From the NCBI GenBank assembly GCA_021234155.1, contig JAJEKV010000011.1, positions 18,308,677 through 18,372,676 on the forward strand: a stretch of 64,000 nt of DNA, written 5' to 3'. This stretch comes from Isoetes taiwanensis (lineage: Eukaryota > Streptophyta > Lycopodiopsida > Isoetales > Isoetaceae). Under the pieces are notes generated by a model. The model was not told where the DNA came from and did not search any database. It saw only the letters and a program-made list of their open reading frames with translations. The position numbers were made by a program, and so were the translations under genes. This document shows positions 11,965-23,060 of this stretch, in pieces (within the stretch, counting starts at the first letter, position 1; each line of letters opens with the position of its first letter).

Positions 11965-12334
11965 TGCATCGATGGATTGCCTTTTTGAATATGTTAGTTT
12001 AACCTCTGCCCACGAGCTAATAGTAGAAGGGGGTATGGTTATAATGACGTCATCTCTTAAAAAATAAAATGGTATCAAACTAATGTGCAAGCAACAGGGC
12101 ACTTGGAGTTGTAATGAATCTGTCTGTGAGCAAATGCTACATTAAAGTTGTACCGTTATATATAGATTCGTTGTGAGTGCATGAGAATAAAATGTCATTT
12201 GATTCAAATAATGAATAGTTTTTAGGTTACTTTAGGACATTTTCCCTAGTGGTGTACAACCAAATGGATTAGGCATGTACTAGGCAATGGTCCTAAGTGC
12301 CATCCAAATGGAGCATTAGACATGCACTTGGCAA
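11965..12334. other. No gene; short imperfect duplication
   Basis: Spacer between the gypsy LTR and the LINE tail. A phrase of about 35 bp containing CCAAATGGA...CATG..CT.GGCAA occurs twice at about 12258-12335. Nothing else is recognisable. Confidence 0.4.
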
Positions 12335-12464
12335 TTTTTTTTTTTTTTTTGAAGGACTTGAGCCTTTATTATCCAGAGAAAGTTACAGAGTACAATGGGG
12401 ACTAATAACTCAGTGGAGAGAATGTCCAGCAGAGCAAAACCACCCCACTCAAATAGAACATCTA

Positions 12465-13245
12465 AACAATATGAAGAGCAAGCAAAAACTCATAAGTATG
12501 AATCTGAAGATAGTGCTCCCAAATACGGCTCTTCACCTCATTAGCAATTGATGAGCACCTGAATGCTTTGACAATTCGTTGTTGGGCATCAAGAAGGACC
12601 TGTGCATCTGAACAAGCAAGACCTTTGAATATGAGAATATTTCTTCTTTTCCAAATGGACCAGATGATCCATGCAGAAGCCAAATGAAACACCCTTTTTG
12701 CCAAATTATCCCAACTACTTGGATAAACTGCTAATAACACCTGCTGACTGTTCAAATTGCAATGAAAGAGGCCTTCAAGCCACAACCAAACATGTCTGAC
12801 ATGTCTACATAGGAAGAAGCAATGCTCAATTGTCTCGTCCCTCTGTGCACATAAGGGACAAAGTGCAGACACCTCTGGACGAAATCTGTACACTAGAATA
12901 TTAATGCGCAGACAACGATGAGTGACTTGCCGCCATAAAATAGATACTTTGGGATGGAGTAGTTTATCCCATACCCATTTCCATACTGCTTTTTGCCGAT
13001 CCCTGGAAATGACCAAAGGCCACTTGGACGAAGGAGGCAAGACGTCAGCATCAAGCAAGACCTTGTACATGGAATTCACCAACTTATCTGCTTTGACATG
13101 CTCATGAACTACCCACGGCTGAGGGTCATCCACTTGTGCTATTGGAGGAAGAATTGAAGACACCTTCTGCCAAATAGCTCGATCCCACCTTAAAAGGAGG
13201 AACTTAGCTCTAAACTCCTCCCATGTCAGCAACTGCCTTTGATTA
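12465..13245 (-). pseudogene. LINE C-terminal zinc-binding RT domain
   Basis: An open frame reads LLTWEEFRAKFLLLRWDRAIWQ, then W-K-W-V-W-D..PKVSILWRQVTHRCL, CPLCAQRDETIEHCFFLC and WLWLEGLF. The C-x2-C...H-C...C arrangement after a V-S-x-x-x-W-R segment is the zf-RVT domain found downstream of RT in plant L1 LINEs. It is followed by WSIWKRRNILIFKG, also typical. It is the longest uninterrupted stretch of this LINE. Confidence 0.85.
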
Positions 13246-14408
13246 TAGATAGATAGATAGATAGATAGATACATTATTGTCCCTTGTGCCCTGAGGCCCG
13301 TGGACTTATGTAGCATGGGCGAGCTCCCTGATGGATGCTACTAGCACATCACGCTGGTACATTGTAGCCTTTTCTGAAGGCTTTTCTTGGTTTCTATTAG
13401 TACCAGCACCCCGCTTATATTTGGCTTCGTGGCCATGCGAGAATGCTTCGCTATCAACAGCTTTGAGCTGTACACATTGTGGATTCCACTGTCCCACCTT
13501 TAATAGTGGGTCAGATTATGAACCCTTAGTTTTTGGTGCACCAGAACTCGAATGTGGAAATAGAACACCAGCCGGCAGGTTGAACCCGCTCTATCCTGGT
13601 GGTCGGTCGGAGGCTTCTCACTGTCCCGACACTTAGTTCCTTTCCTTTTTTACAATTATTCTGCATCAATAGTGGTGCCCAGCGGTAACAGAGTTGCACT
13701 GACCTGGACTACATTAGTGACGCCGATTACTATCAGGATTAAAAAACCCCGCCCCGAAGGGTTTTCGGGGAAAAACCTTAATAGTAATGGGCTCGCTAAT
13801 GCCCAAAATTATTCTCAGATCCTTTTTCCATCATGTTGGATTTTGGATTTCCGATGCCTCATCCTTTTTCCATCTGTTGGATTTTGGAATCCCATGCTGC
13901 CATTCATCCTTATCTATCATTCTGGCACAATATTCTGTCCCCTTATCGTTATCCCCATAATTCTTGGATATGGAGTTTGCCCAGATTTGAAAGTCCTTAG
14001 CTGGACTCCCTTCCTTGACGCTCAGCAACTAGGGCCCCTGATAACCGTCTCTTAAATACTCAACCCCCTGCCTTTCGTATCTATTATCTGATCCAGCCTC
14101 ACAATATTCGTCCCTGGGCATCAAATTCCCTTCCGAGCATGACGATCTCATGGGTATCCCTGAATTGCCGCCCTGCCTATGGAATCAATGCTTGCTACGA
14201 CTGCAACTCTGCCGGATGCTTCGTAGAATGCCTTTGTTGCTGTGTTGAGATTGTCTGTAGAGCCTATTTCCTACACAAGTACTGCGAGTTACCCTGTAGA
14301 GATCTGAAAACTAAAAGTGAATGGGTTATACGAAATTACATTACAGAATAGGGAAATACAAAAATTTTTCGTGGGCTAAAATTTGTCTGCTGTTCCTGCG
14401 TTACATCT
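13246..14408. other. Unidentified 1.2 kb insertion inside the LINE
   Basis: The LINE frame stops near 14409 and resumes at about 13245. Between them is unrelated DNA. Its left edge is a (TAGA)n microsatellite (about 13246-13271), which on the minus strand would be a (TATC)n tail. The remainder has a plus-strand frame (13331-13636) with a Cys-containing stretch CTHCGFHCP and SGSDYEPLVFGAPELECG, and an overlapping minus-strand frame at 13306-13497. A simple-repeat tail suggests a non-LTR element such as a SINE or RTE-like fragment. No RT was found. Confidence 0.45.
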
Positions 14409-16372
14409 CTACTGTGCATAAACAACGAAGATGGGAGATGCAACCCAATCCACAACCGCCTTCAAGCCCAAAACATCGGAATCATCCCTTGGAATCCACC
14501 AACAACTTGTAGTCATGCTAGTGTGCGCAAGATGGTGAAAATGAAATAGAGATTGTACAGTCTCCCATGCAACTAGCAATCCTCTAAGAAATGGGGATGC
14601 ATTAGGGTATGCCGTCAGTGGATAAAACATAGCCCAGGGGAAAAGTGGCCTAAGGGACCGAGACCCAAAAGAAATGCACGTTTGCAAAGACTGATAAACA
14701 AGGCGGGAACCCGAGGACTCATCCACATTATTCAAAATTCTCCAAATGAATTTAGAAATCATCACCTTGCTCTTGCAAAAGAAAATTGATCATTCCAAGG
14801 CCGCCAAAATGCTTTGGCAACATGCATTTTTCCCAGCTGACTTTGACAGCAGCACCCTCCTCTGTTCCCCCCCAGATGACCCTGACGAGAAGTTGTATCT
14901 TTGACTGTGGAGCCAACATGAACGAAGCCATATACATATGGGTGTTGCTTAAAACTGACTTATCCAGAACAATTCGTCCTGCCATGGAAAGCTTCGCTGT
15001 GGACCACCAAAAAAGGTGCTTTTCCAAGCCCTTAATCACTGCCTCCCACGCATCTCCTGATGAGATATGAACACCTACAGGGATACCGAGAAGTTTGGTT
15101 GCTTTACCATGGGGAAGGATCTTCCATGGAAAGGTAGCTACACATGGTGGAACTGGAGAGTCCAATGCCCATAGTGTTGTACACTTCTGCCAACCCACAA
15201 AAATACCAGATGCTAGGGAAAAGGAATCCAACAAGGAAATGGCATTCTGCAAATTTTGCTCATCTGCCCTCAGAAAAAGGAAAGTGTCATCCGCATATTG
15301 ATTACAGATCTCCTGTGACCCATTGTTCATAGGAAGTCCATGCAAGATTCCCTCCTGTGCGGCAAGAGAGAAGACCTGGGCAAGGACCTCAGCCACAACT
15401 GTAAATAACAATGGAGCTAAAGGGCAGCCCTGACGGATGCCACGACCCACCTGAAAGAATGCTGAGGGTTCCCCTTGGAAGAGAATAGAAGAGCGAGCAG
15501 AATAATGAAGCCGCATGACATCAGCTGTGAATTGTGCACCAAAACCAAAGCGTAAGAGACATTTCTCTAAGAAGGCCCAGTCAACACTGTCATATGCTTT
15601 TGCAAAGTCCAGCTTCAAATATACAATTTCATGGCCCTGAAGTCGAGCCCAGTAAATACCTCCATAGGCAGCAGCTACATTGTTTAATATGCATCGTCGT
15701 GGCAGAAATCCTGACTGTGTAGAGGATATGGAATCCGCAAGAATATCCCGAAGCTTTTGTGCATAAGCTTTGGCAAGATAGTAAGGTGATAGGGCGCCAG
15801 TCCAAATTTGTTGAAGGTTCCTTACACTTAGGAATAAGAGAAATGCAGCCCGAGTGGAGAATTTTGTCTAGACACCTTTGCCTCTTGAAATCCTAAAACG
15901 CGTCGTACACATCATCGCCAACACAATCCCATAACTCCTGAAAAAACTCCATAGGAATACCATCAATTCCAGGACACTTTCCTTTCTTCAAAAGGAAGGT
16001 AGCATCTGCTAAATCATTCACCGTAATCTCTGCTTCTAGAGTAGCTCTTTGTTCCTCAGATATAATAGGATGTATCTTTGCCAGTAATGCCTCCTGAAAA
16101 TCTGATTGGAAGGGAAGACGACGAGAAGCAAAAAAGGAAGAAAAGTGGCCATGCAGAAAGAACTTAAGTTGCTGAGGATCAGAGATGAGAGGCCCATCTT
16201 GAACTTGGAGAGACACCATCGGAGAAGCTTGTCTCCGAATTTTTGCAGCTCTAAAAAAGAAGCCTGTGCAACGATCCCCCTCTTTGAACCATTGCAGGCC
16301 TGCTTTAACTCGAGCGTGATGGTCTAATGCTGGCCAAAATCTGCTTCTCCTGTTGGGCATCTGATGGTACAA
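14409..16372 (-). pseudogene. LINE reverse transcriptase
   Basis: From 16372: HARVKAGLQWFKEGDRCTGFFF and KKGKCPGIDGIPMEFFQELW (RT entry). A frame break at about 15893 is followed by LHSGCISLIPK and DWRPITLL. The palm from 15618 reads KLDFAKAYDSVDWAFLE, GRGIRQGCPLAPLLF and NQYADDTFLF (catalytic YADD). It continues through KATKLLGIPVG and MAGRIVLDKSVLSNTHMYMASF. A second piece, 14765-14409, gives the RT-to-zinc-finger linker. It is disabled by several frame changes but easily recognised as L1-type. Confidence 0.85.
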
Positions 16373-17440
16373 CAGACCTGCAGGCCACTAATTGTTGGTA
16401 CAGAGCAATCAAAATCCCTCGATTAGTAGCAACTCGATGACGACCCCAATTCTTAGCAAAGGACTTCACGGCAGCTAGAGCATCAACAATGCCAGCTCCT
16501 TTCCTTCTCACAAATGCAGAGGACCAGGCTTGCTTGCATCCATCTTTAAACTCCTCATCCTTCAAGTATAAAGTGTTTAACTTGAAATAAGTCTTGGTCC
16601 TGCTATGCGCGGCCCCCGAACTAGTTTGGATCTCAAAGCAGCCCAGAGTGCACCTCTCTGATGAGGTCTATTGTATGCATACACATTCACTAGTCCCCAC
16701 TCTTGTCCCTTATCAAACCACTTGATAATGATCCAGCGACCAAATCTGTCAGCATGACTGAATGTGACTGCTATATCATGTCTCCATATGCTGTAAGGAC
16801 CCCCGCTTTTGCCGAGTCTGCTGCAGCCACCAAGACGTTATATTTCCTACCGATCACAGAAGCTACCTTTTGCACATCCTCTTTTTTGCACTTGTGCTTT
16901 TGTAGACAATAGAAATCTGAATTCATTCTAGCAAGAGCCATGGAAAGTCTGCTCCTTTTAGTTGGGGAGGAAGCAACACCCCGAACATTCCAAGAAACCA
17001 GCTTCATAATGCAGGGGGGGTCTGGTGGACGGTGTTCCAAATCCATGGAATCACTATTGGCAGATGATACTTCCACCTGATCAGCCCAGGTCAATCCAGA
17101 GGATGCAGGAAGGGTTGTAACAATGGTAGCCACTACTGGTTCAGCTGGAGTAGCACAGGAAGAGATTGTGGTGCAATGGTGTTTCTCCGACGGGCAACTC
17201 TCTTCATATGAGGGATGGACCACTCACCTCGAGATGCTTCCAGTCGTTCCTGTTTGCGAGCAATGACTGCAAGCCTCTCACGTTGCTCATCAGGAAGAGC
17301 AACTTGGGACGCAGAGGAGGAGGGAGGAGAGGGAGACAGAGGGGCAGGAATAGACACAGGAGCAGAAGCAGGCTGGCTAGGACCCGAAGCTGCCAAGATT
17401 GGAGAGGGATCAAAGGAAGATGAAGACACTTAGCCATGGG
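16373..17440 (-). pseudogene. LINE endonuclease and leader
   Basis: A Pro/Ser/Ala-rich leader (17429-17133) precedes MKLVSWNVRGVASSPTKRSRL at about 17010, the canonical start of the plant LINE endonuclease. DFYCLQKHKCKK follows, then WIIIKWFDKGQEWGLVNVYA near 16740. The catalytic middle of the endonuclease is shortened by deletion. From 16565, CKQAWSSAFVRRKG and KNWGRHRVATNRG link it to RT. Confidence 0.75.
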
Positions 17441-20400
17441 CTGCAGATGTTGCAGGAGCAAAGGGAGGTGTTCTTCTAATGCGAAAACTAGAGAATGCCT
17501 CAGCATTAGGAAACATGTCTGCTTAGATGGAAGAACAGATTTTTAACGACTAAGCTTATCAAAGTTAAAGTTTAAAGCTAAATTTATAGAGTTAAATTGG
17601 AGGTTAAAAGCTAGGTTATAAGTTATATCTAACACTTTATCAACCGATCAAAATGAAGGTAAAATTAAGTGTGGAACTTGCATATTTTGTCCTCTTACAT
17701 ATACTGGTTTCATCGTGGAGTTGGTTGTCACGTTAGCCTTCCACAATAAAGTCTCCAATTCGAACTTGGATGAAACCATAATATTTCAAGCACATTTCTT
17801 TTCCCTATACTTGTTGTTTATTCCCAAAAAGCAGGCGACCTTCTAAATCTGTCAGATCAACTCAATGCTCACAACATGTAAAAACTAAGAATCCATGAAG
17901 AATAAAAAGCTCAAACTATTAGTTCAAAACTAGTTTGTATCCTAAGTGACATATAACATTGTTGATTGGTTGTCAATCAACAATCTTTCACCACTAGAAG
18001 CTAGATTAAACCAAACAATAATTGCATCCTACTTGATTATATAGTTGTTTGCCATAATCAGGAGATGAATAAGAACAAATGCTCAACCATCAAATTCATT
18101 GTTAATTCCTCAACAAACAAACAAAATAAGAAAAGCAAGTATGCCTCATCAAATAAACGTAAACAAGCAAGGTGCTTCTTAGCACAATGGGATACCTTCA
18201 TTTGGCTTGCTTGGGCCGATCTGACCAGATCAGACTGGATCTCAAGATATCAGTGGTTACATATGTCATGGTCTTCGGCTAGGTCAGAGAAATGTTTTCC
18301 CTTTTCCTCCTAGGTCAGAGAAATCGTATCCTCATTATATCTTGCAACAAAAGAAAAAGAAGGAAAGCTCAATTGCAATGGTTATGTCAGCCTGCTAAGC
18401 ACATGGAGCCTCTTTTCTAACACCATGTTTTTTCTTCAAATCCTCAGTTTAGACCCCATCAAAGCCTTATTACAAGGCCAAAGTTAAAGACCCAATCTTT
18501 CAAGAAAAAATGGTAGAGACTGATATTGCTAATATTGCTCGGAAAACAAGAGAGCAGCAAGGGAAGAACTTCGAAATTTGTTGGCCCCTCTTCCTTGTCC
18601 ACCCCATCTCCATTTTTTATTGTGGCATCTTCTTAAACAATCGCATTAGGTTGCTTTCCCATAGGCCCAAAACCTTGAGTTTTCTTTTGGCCAGACATAC
18701 AGACGATATGTTCCCATGAAGATTTGACCTTGAGTTTTTCTTTGGCCAAGCGTCCAGGCGCCATGTTCCCGTGAAAATCTGACCTTGCTCGGTTCAAGTT
18801 TCTGACCTTGACCCAAAGTAATACTTTAACAAAAATTTTTTGCCCAGGTACTTGGTACGGCAATCTAGGTCAGAGGGGCCATGGGAAAGCAACCTTAGAG
18901 TCCTATGAATCTGCCCGATCATTTGCAGCAGATAAAATCTTGAATTTGGCTCTAAACTTCATTTCTTCTGTTGCTTCATCTGCAATCTAGGCAACATTTG
19001 CTTCAATTATTTTCTTCCATTAATAAATATCCAAGATTTCTTTCCCCAAGAGTATCCAATGGCCAAAACACTTGGAAAGAAGAAAATTCCCAATTGTGAC
19101 CGTTTGACCAATTGCATAGCTTCAAAACATATCCCAATCGTCCAATCAACATATTATAAGATATTCCAATCAACATATTAAATAAGATATGATAAAATGT
19201 GCCAATTCCTCACCCCACCACCCTAGGGCAACCCCCAAAAAGAAGAGCTACCACCACCCTAGGGTTTGCCCTTGGGGCAACCCCCAAAAGGAAAAGCTAC
19301 CACTTGATTACACCAAACCTTTCCCCTGTACTTGTTACATGATAGCAAATTCCTATGATGGCAAACTCTTATAATTTGCCAAAGTCCTTATGATAGCAAA
19401 TTCCTATAATTTGCCAAAGTTCTTGTGTGGCAATGATAAGCTTCCAATGAATATCAATTGTCCAACATATAGATCCCTTTCACATTGATCTTCCCATTAT
19501 TTAAGGTAAATCTTTATCTAGGCCTAGAAGATTTCACCATAATCTTTTTGTCGATTTATGCATGTCATCCTCCTTGTGTAGTGTCATCCTTGCGCACAGG
19601 CCAGCCCATGCTAATCTTCTCGGTATTGTTCCAATTTCCAATTTTATCGGATGTCCCGAACATCACCCTTTTGTGCCAGACCACACATGCGTGCCCATGC
19701 AAAAGACAATGCCACCCCCAAGCAACTGCCATTAGAAGTAGAACAACCTAATTTCCACACTGAGAAAACCGCCTTTGGCATGGCCTAAACGAATAAATTC
19801 TACAGTGCTGCGCAGGGAAGACTTGATTTAAATGGTCACCGCTGTTGTAAAGATATCTACAACCATAGCCACCATCTCTTGCCATCATTGCACCTCTGCT
19901 TGTAAACATCAATAAATGACATGACATATACACAAAAGCACACGTTAGCACTTACCATTCTTCTTAAGTGTCCCTGTTATAAAACATCAAGAACCATTAG
20001 TAGCATCATTAGTGTCATGACAAGTAACATAGCATTATAACATGATAGTCCTGATAATAATGGTCATTCTAAGCGAAAGGATAAAGGTCACCACATAAAC
20101 ACATTGCATGCAGTTAACATTTTAAATTGTCAGTCAAAAAGCACTGAGTTTATAAGAATGAAAGGTTAAAACCTTGAAAGGCAGAGTTTAATATAAATTC
20201 ATTTCTTCGACATTCTGGCTCTATAATAAGACGCTAACTATTATAGCCTATTTATAGCAGTACAAATGCTGACAGATTCCAGAATCTTTTGCCCCACCCA
20301 TTATAATGGATGAAACTCCATGACCATATCATCATACCATCATGGAATGACTTTTACGTCATAATCAGTGTATTGATCACAATTGTGGTTACATATAAAT

Positions 20401-20497
20401 CAAAGATGCTTGTGTGTAAAACCACATCATGCATGTTGCCCGCAGGCACAATAAATGTACATTGGTTCCAATCGTGGTGATAAATGTTGGGTCGGTT
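17441..20497. other. Intergenic DNA without recognised gene
   Basis: AT-rich, with only short random frames. There are two local imperfect duplications: about 18675-18790 (TTGAGTTTT.CTTTGGCCA..CATGTTCCC.TGAA repeated) and about 19205-19300 (CCACCCTAGGG...GGGCAACCCCCAAAA.GA repeated). The part nearest 20497 is probably the 3' untranslated region of the minus-strand gene at 20498-22518. Confidence 0.5.
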
Positions 20498-22518
20498 CTA
20501 CTTACATTGTGGGTCATTCAAATAACGGATTGAGGATGGACATGTCAGAGATGTGCATAGTCCAAGCCCCTGTTTATCAAACACAAACAGGCCACATGAA
20601 TTAAAAAGATGCAAACTTGATCGACAAAATCGAGCAACAATAGCTAAAGCATACCCTTTGTATAAGTGTAGATTTCTTGGGCTTTCCTGAATACTTATGA
20701 CCAGTTATTTTCATCCAGTCTTCCTGTATTTCTTTCCTGGTAAGCACAAGATGCAGCTTTGGAAGCTTAAGGGGAGGTGGAGGTGGTTCCTCATTTGCAA
20801 GCCTCTGAGCAACACGCTTGGACCTTTTTGAAGCTTTACATGGTGGCAGTGCAGGAGGTGGAGACACATTTCCTCGATTTCTGGGAAAGAAACTGACAAA
20901 CTTCAAAAAAGAGAAATTTGAGGAATATGACATTGTTAATCTCCAAGCAGCCAATTTGCTACCTTAAGTGAACACACACTTGAAACTTTCCATGTCAGTG
21001 AAAACCTGAGAGACATGATGCACCTAAGACAATTGCCCTAATGCATCTCTAACGTCATGGGCAAATCTGCTTTCTGAAGATTGCCAACAATGTTGCCCTG
21101 CCCTATTACCACCTCATTTCAACTTTATGCATGGCTCTTAGAATTGTGCATGGCCCATATGCTGGCCACTGTTTTGATCTCATACCATGGGCCTAATGTA
21201 GGAAATACGAAGTATGCCTTTCCAAGATAGACCTCCTAGACCATATTATTAGAGAGAGTCTAATTACCTGGTCATAAATCTGTAGCTTCTTTCTACTTGG
21301 TCTTTTGGTGGTGAATAGGACCTTGGAATATGTCTCTGCGGTCGTCTGTTTGCAGCATTCAAGATTGTCTGTTGATGTTGCTGAGCATGTTGAGACTGCT
21401 GCTGACGTTTTGTATATGCCCCATTGGACACTTGCTGCTTACACCTGCGCATTCTTCCACCTTCTCTATCAGGAGAAGCTTCAAGTTCCTTGGCTGATAC
21501 AAGCATTAGCCTTTTCTCTTCAATGTCCTGTTTCCTCCTCAGATTCTTACCATTGAGACCTTTATGGGGAAGTTGCTGCTTCTTTGGCTTCTTTCTTGCA
21601 TTCATATCCTCAGGTTCAGCAGCATTTGAATCTGCTGTAGGATCCTCTTCTTGTTGACCGTCCTTCTCATCAGATACTTCAGCCTTCTGGACCTTTGCAG
21701 CATCTTCATCACTTGAATGCCTTCAAGTTTTTCAACAATGGATAAGATAAATGGATCTAAATTCAATTAAAAATCACTAAATTTACAACAATTCAGAGCA
21801 TCCACAAGATTTACCGCTTCCCATAACATTTCTTAGCAATGTTTGCATCAGCAATGTCATTATCATCATGGCGTCTTCTGGCCCCATATGTAGCTCGAGT
21901 GCTTCACAACAACAAAAAAATGCAATGTTCAGAAAATGAGAGGAGCTAAAGCCCCCAGACTAGGCACTGAATATGGCTTTGGACCATAAAAAGATAGTCT
22001 TTTGGGGAAGGATCATCTGATGTAGAAGGTAAACCTGCTCAATTCACGATGCCATTCCATGAATCTTTCACTTCTAACAACTGCACGCCGTGTTCCTGTT
22101 TGCTGTAACCACAGCCAGTGTGCCACACTTAGGCATAAAAACACTACCATCAAGAAAGTTAAGACCTAAAATCAGAGTTACAACGTGAAATGGATCCCTA
22201 GCATAGGATCTTCAAATCTAAGGATTGACTTCAAAGCAAGATAAACTCACCCCTTTTAAAGAAACAAAACTGGAAAACATCCATTAAATTTCACGACTTT
22301 ATGGAAGAATTAATGAGAGAATCGATAGGGATTCAACGGGAGGAGATTCAAAACAGAGTAAACGTGGTTAGCAAACTCCTAAAGCAACGTTCCTATTGAA
22401 TCTGTCGTAACAGTAGCCTAATTCAAACTTTCGAGACAAATTACAAACTATCGCTGCTTTCAAGAAGGAAGATAATACAAAATCCACATACCAACTCCAC
22501 TACTGCAGTAGTGGCCAT
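20498..22518 (-). CDS. Six-exon host gene; DUF1639-like protein (about 310 aa)
   Basis: Six minus-strand segments join in phase with GT...AG borders: 22518-22492, 22102-22035, 21901-21815, 21720-21268, 20880-20655 and 20569-20498. The total is 933 nt with one stop (TAG). The product begins MATTAVVELQTGTRRAV. It has a charged Lys/Arg/Gln-rich middle (exon 4, basic patches and poly-Gln/His) and a Pro-rich stretch, then LVLTRKEIQEDWMKITG followed by GKPKK and a short hydrophobic end. The E-E-I-x-E-D-x-x-x-x-T-G...K-P-K-K pattern recalls the C-terminal signature of the plant DUF1639 family, whose function is unknown; likely nuclear, from the basic composition. An in-frame TAG lies about 24 bases upstream of the ATG, supporting this start. 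The exon phases all agree, which is strong evidence for a real gene. The last exon is the least certain. Confidence 0.75.
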
Positions 22519-23060
22519 GCCCCAAAAGACAACTGCCTTCTAGAACCCTCTTCCACAGCATTCATGGACTAGTACAAGAAATCTTGCAAAAGAACGGTCC
22601 TTTCCACAACTGAATCCTCTGCCAAAGTAACCAAACAAAGGGATTATTATACATAAAATCCTAAACAATAGCAGCATCAACAACATTACACGATAATATT
22701 AAAAAGAGATGATGTTGTCAAGAAACACAGTGCTAAGGTACCTGATCGCCACAAGCCCAGGAGCAGATCGACATGGGTTGTGTTACAATCAATTTAATAA
22801 AGAAAGCATTCGGGGATCGAAAGGGAAGGGAGCGATTTTGAGTGGAATGGGAGAAAGAAAAAATCTACAAAGGCAAGGCAAGGTGCGGTAAAAATGGTGG
22901 AGGCAATAGAGGGAGGAAGAAAATGGGAGGATCAAGTCCGGCAATGGGATTGGAAAGGGAGGTACAGATTGAAGGACTAAGAAGAAAAATAGCACAGAAT
23001 ATGATGAACGATTATGAATGAAGAAGAAGAGCGAAGAAGAGGGGAAGGGTGTTGTCCGCG
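22519..23060 (-). promoter_or_regulatory. 5' leader and promoter side of the host gene
   Basis: This non-coding stretch lies upstream of the ATG at 22518. A possible 5'-UTR donor (CAG/GTACC at 22742/22741) and several acceptor candidates suggest a leader intron. CT-rich sequence on the minus strand (about 22980-23045) resembles the pyrimidine-rich plant transcription start region. No clear TATA box was assigned. Confidence 0.4.

Larger units (their letters stand above)
12335..17440 (-). mobile_element. Degenerate L1-type LINE
   Basis: A minus-strand LINE has a Pro/Ala-rich leader, apurinic-type endonuclease, reverse transcriptase with YADD, and a C-terminal zinc-binding RT domain. A run of 16 T on the plus strand (12335-12350) marks the poly(A) tail. 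The order EN, RT, zf-RVT plus a poly(A) tail is that of plant L1 LINEs. Many stops and frame shifts, an internal endonuclease deletion and a 1.2 kb insertion (about 13246-14408) make it inactive. Confidence 0.85.

Noticed and set aside
13741-13790. CCCCGCCCCGAAGGGTTTTCGGGG hairpin resembling a bacterial terminator
   Set aside because: There is no bacterial or organelle gene next to it; one short GC hairpin is not enough.
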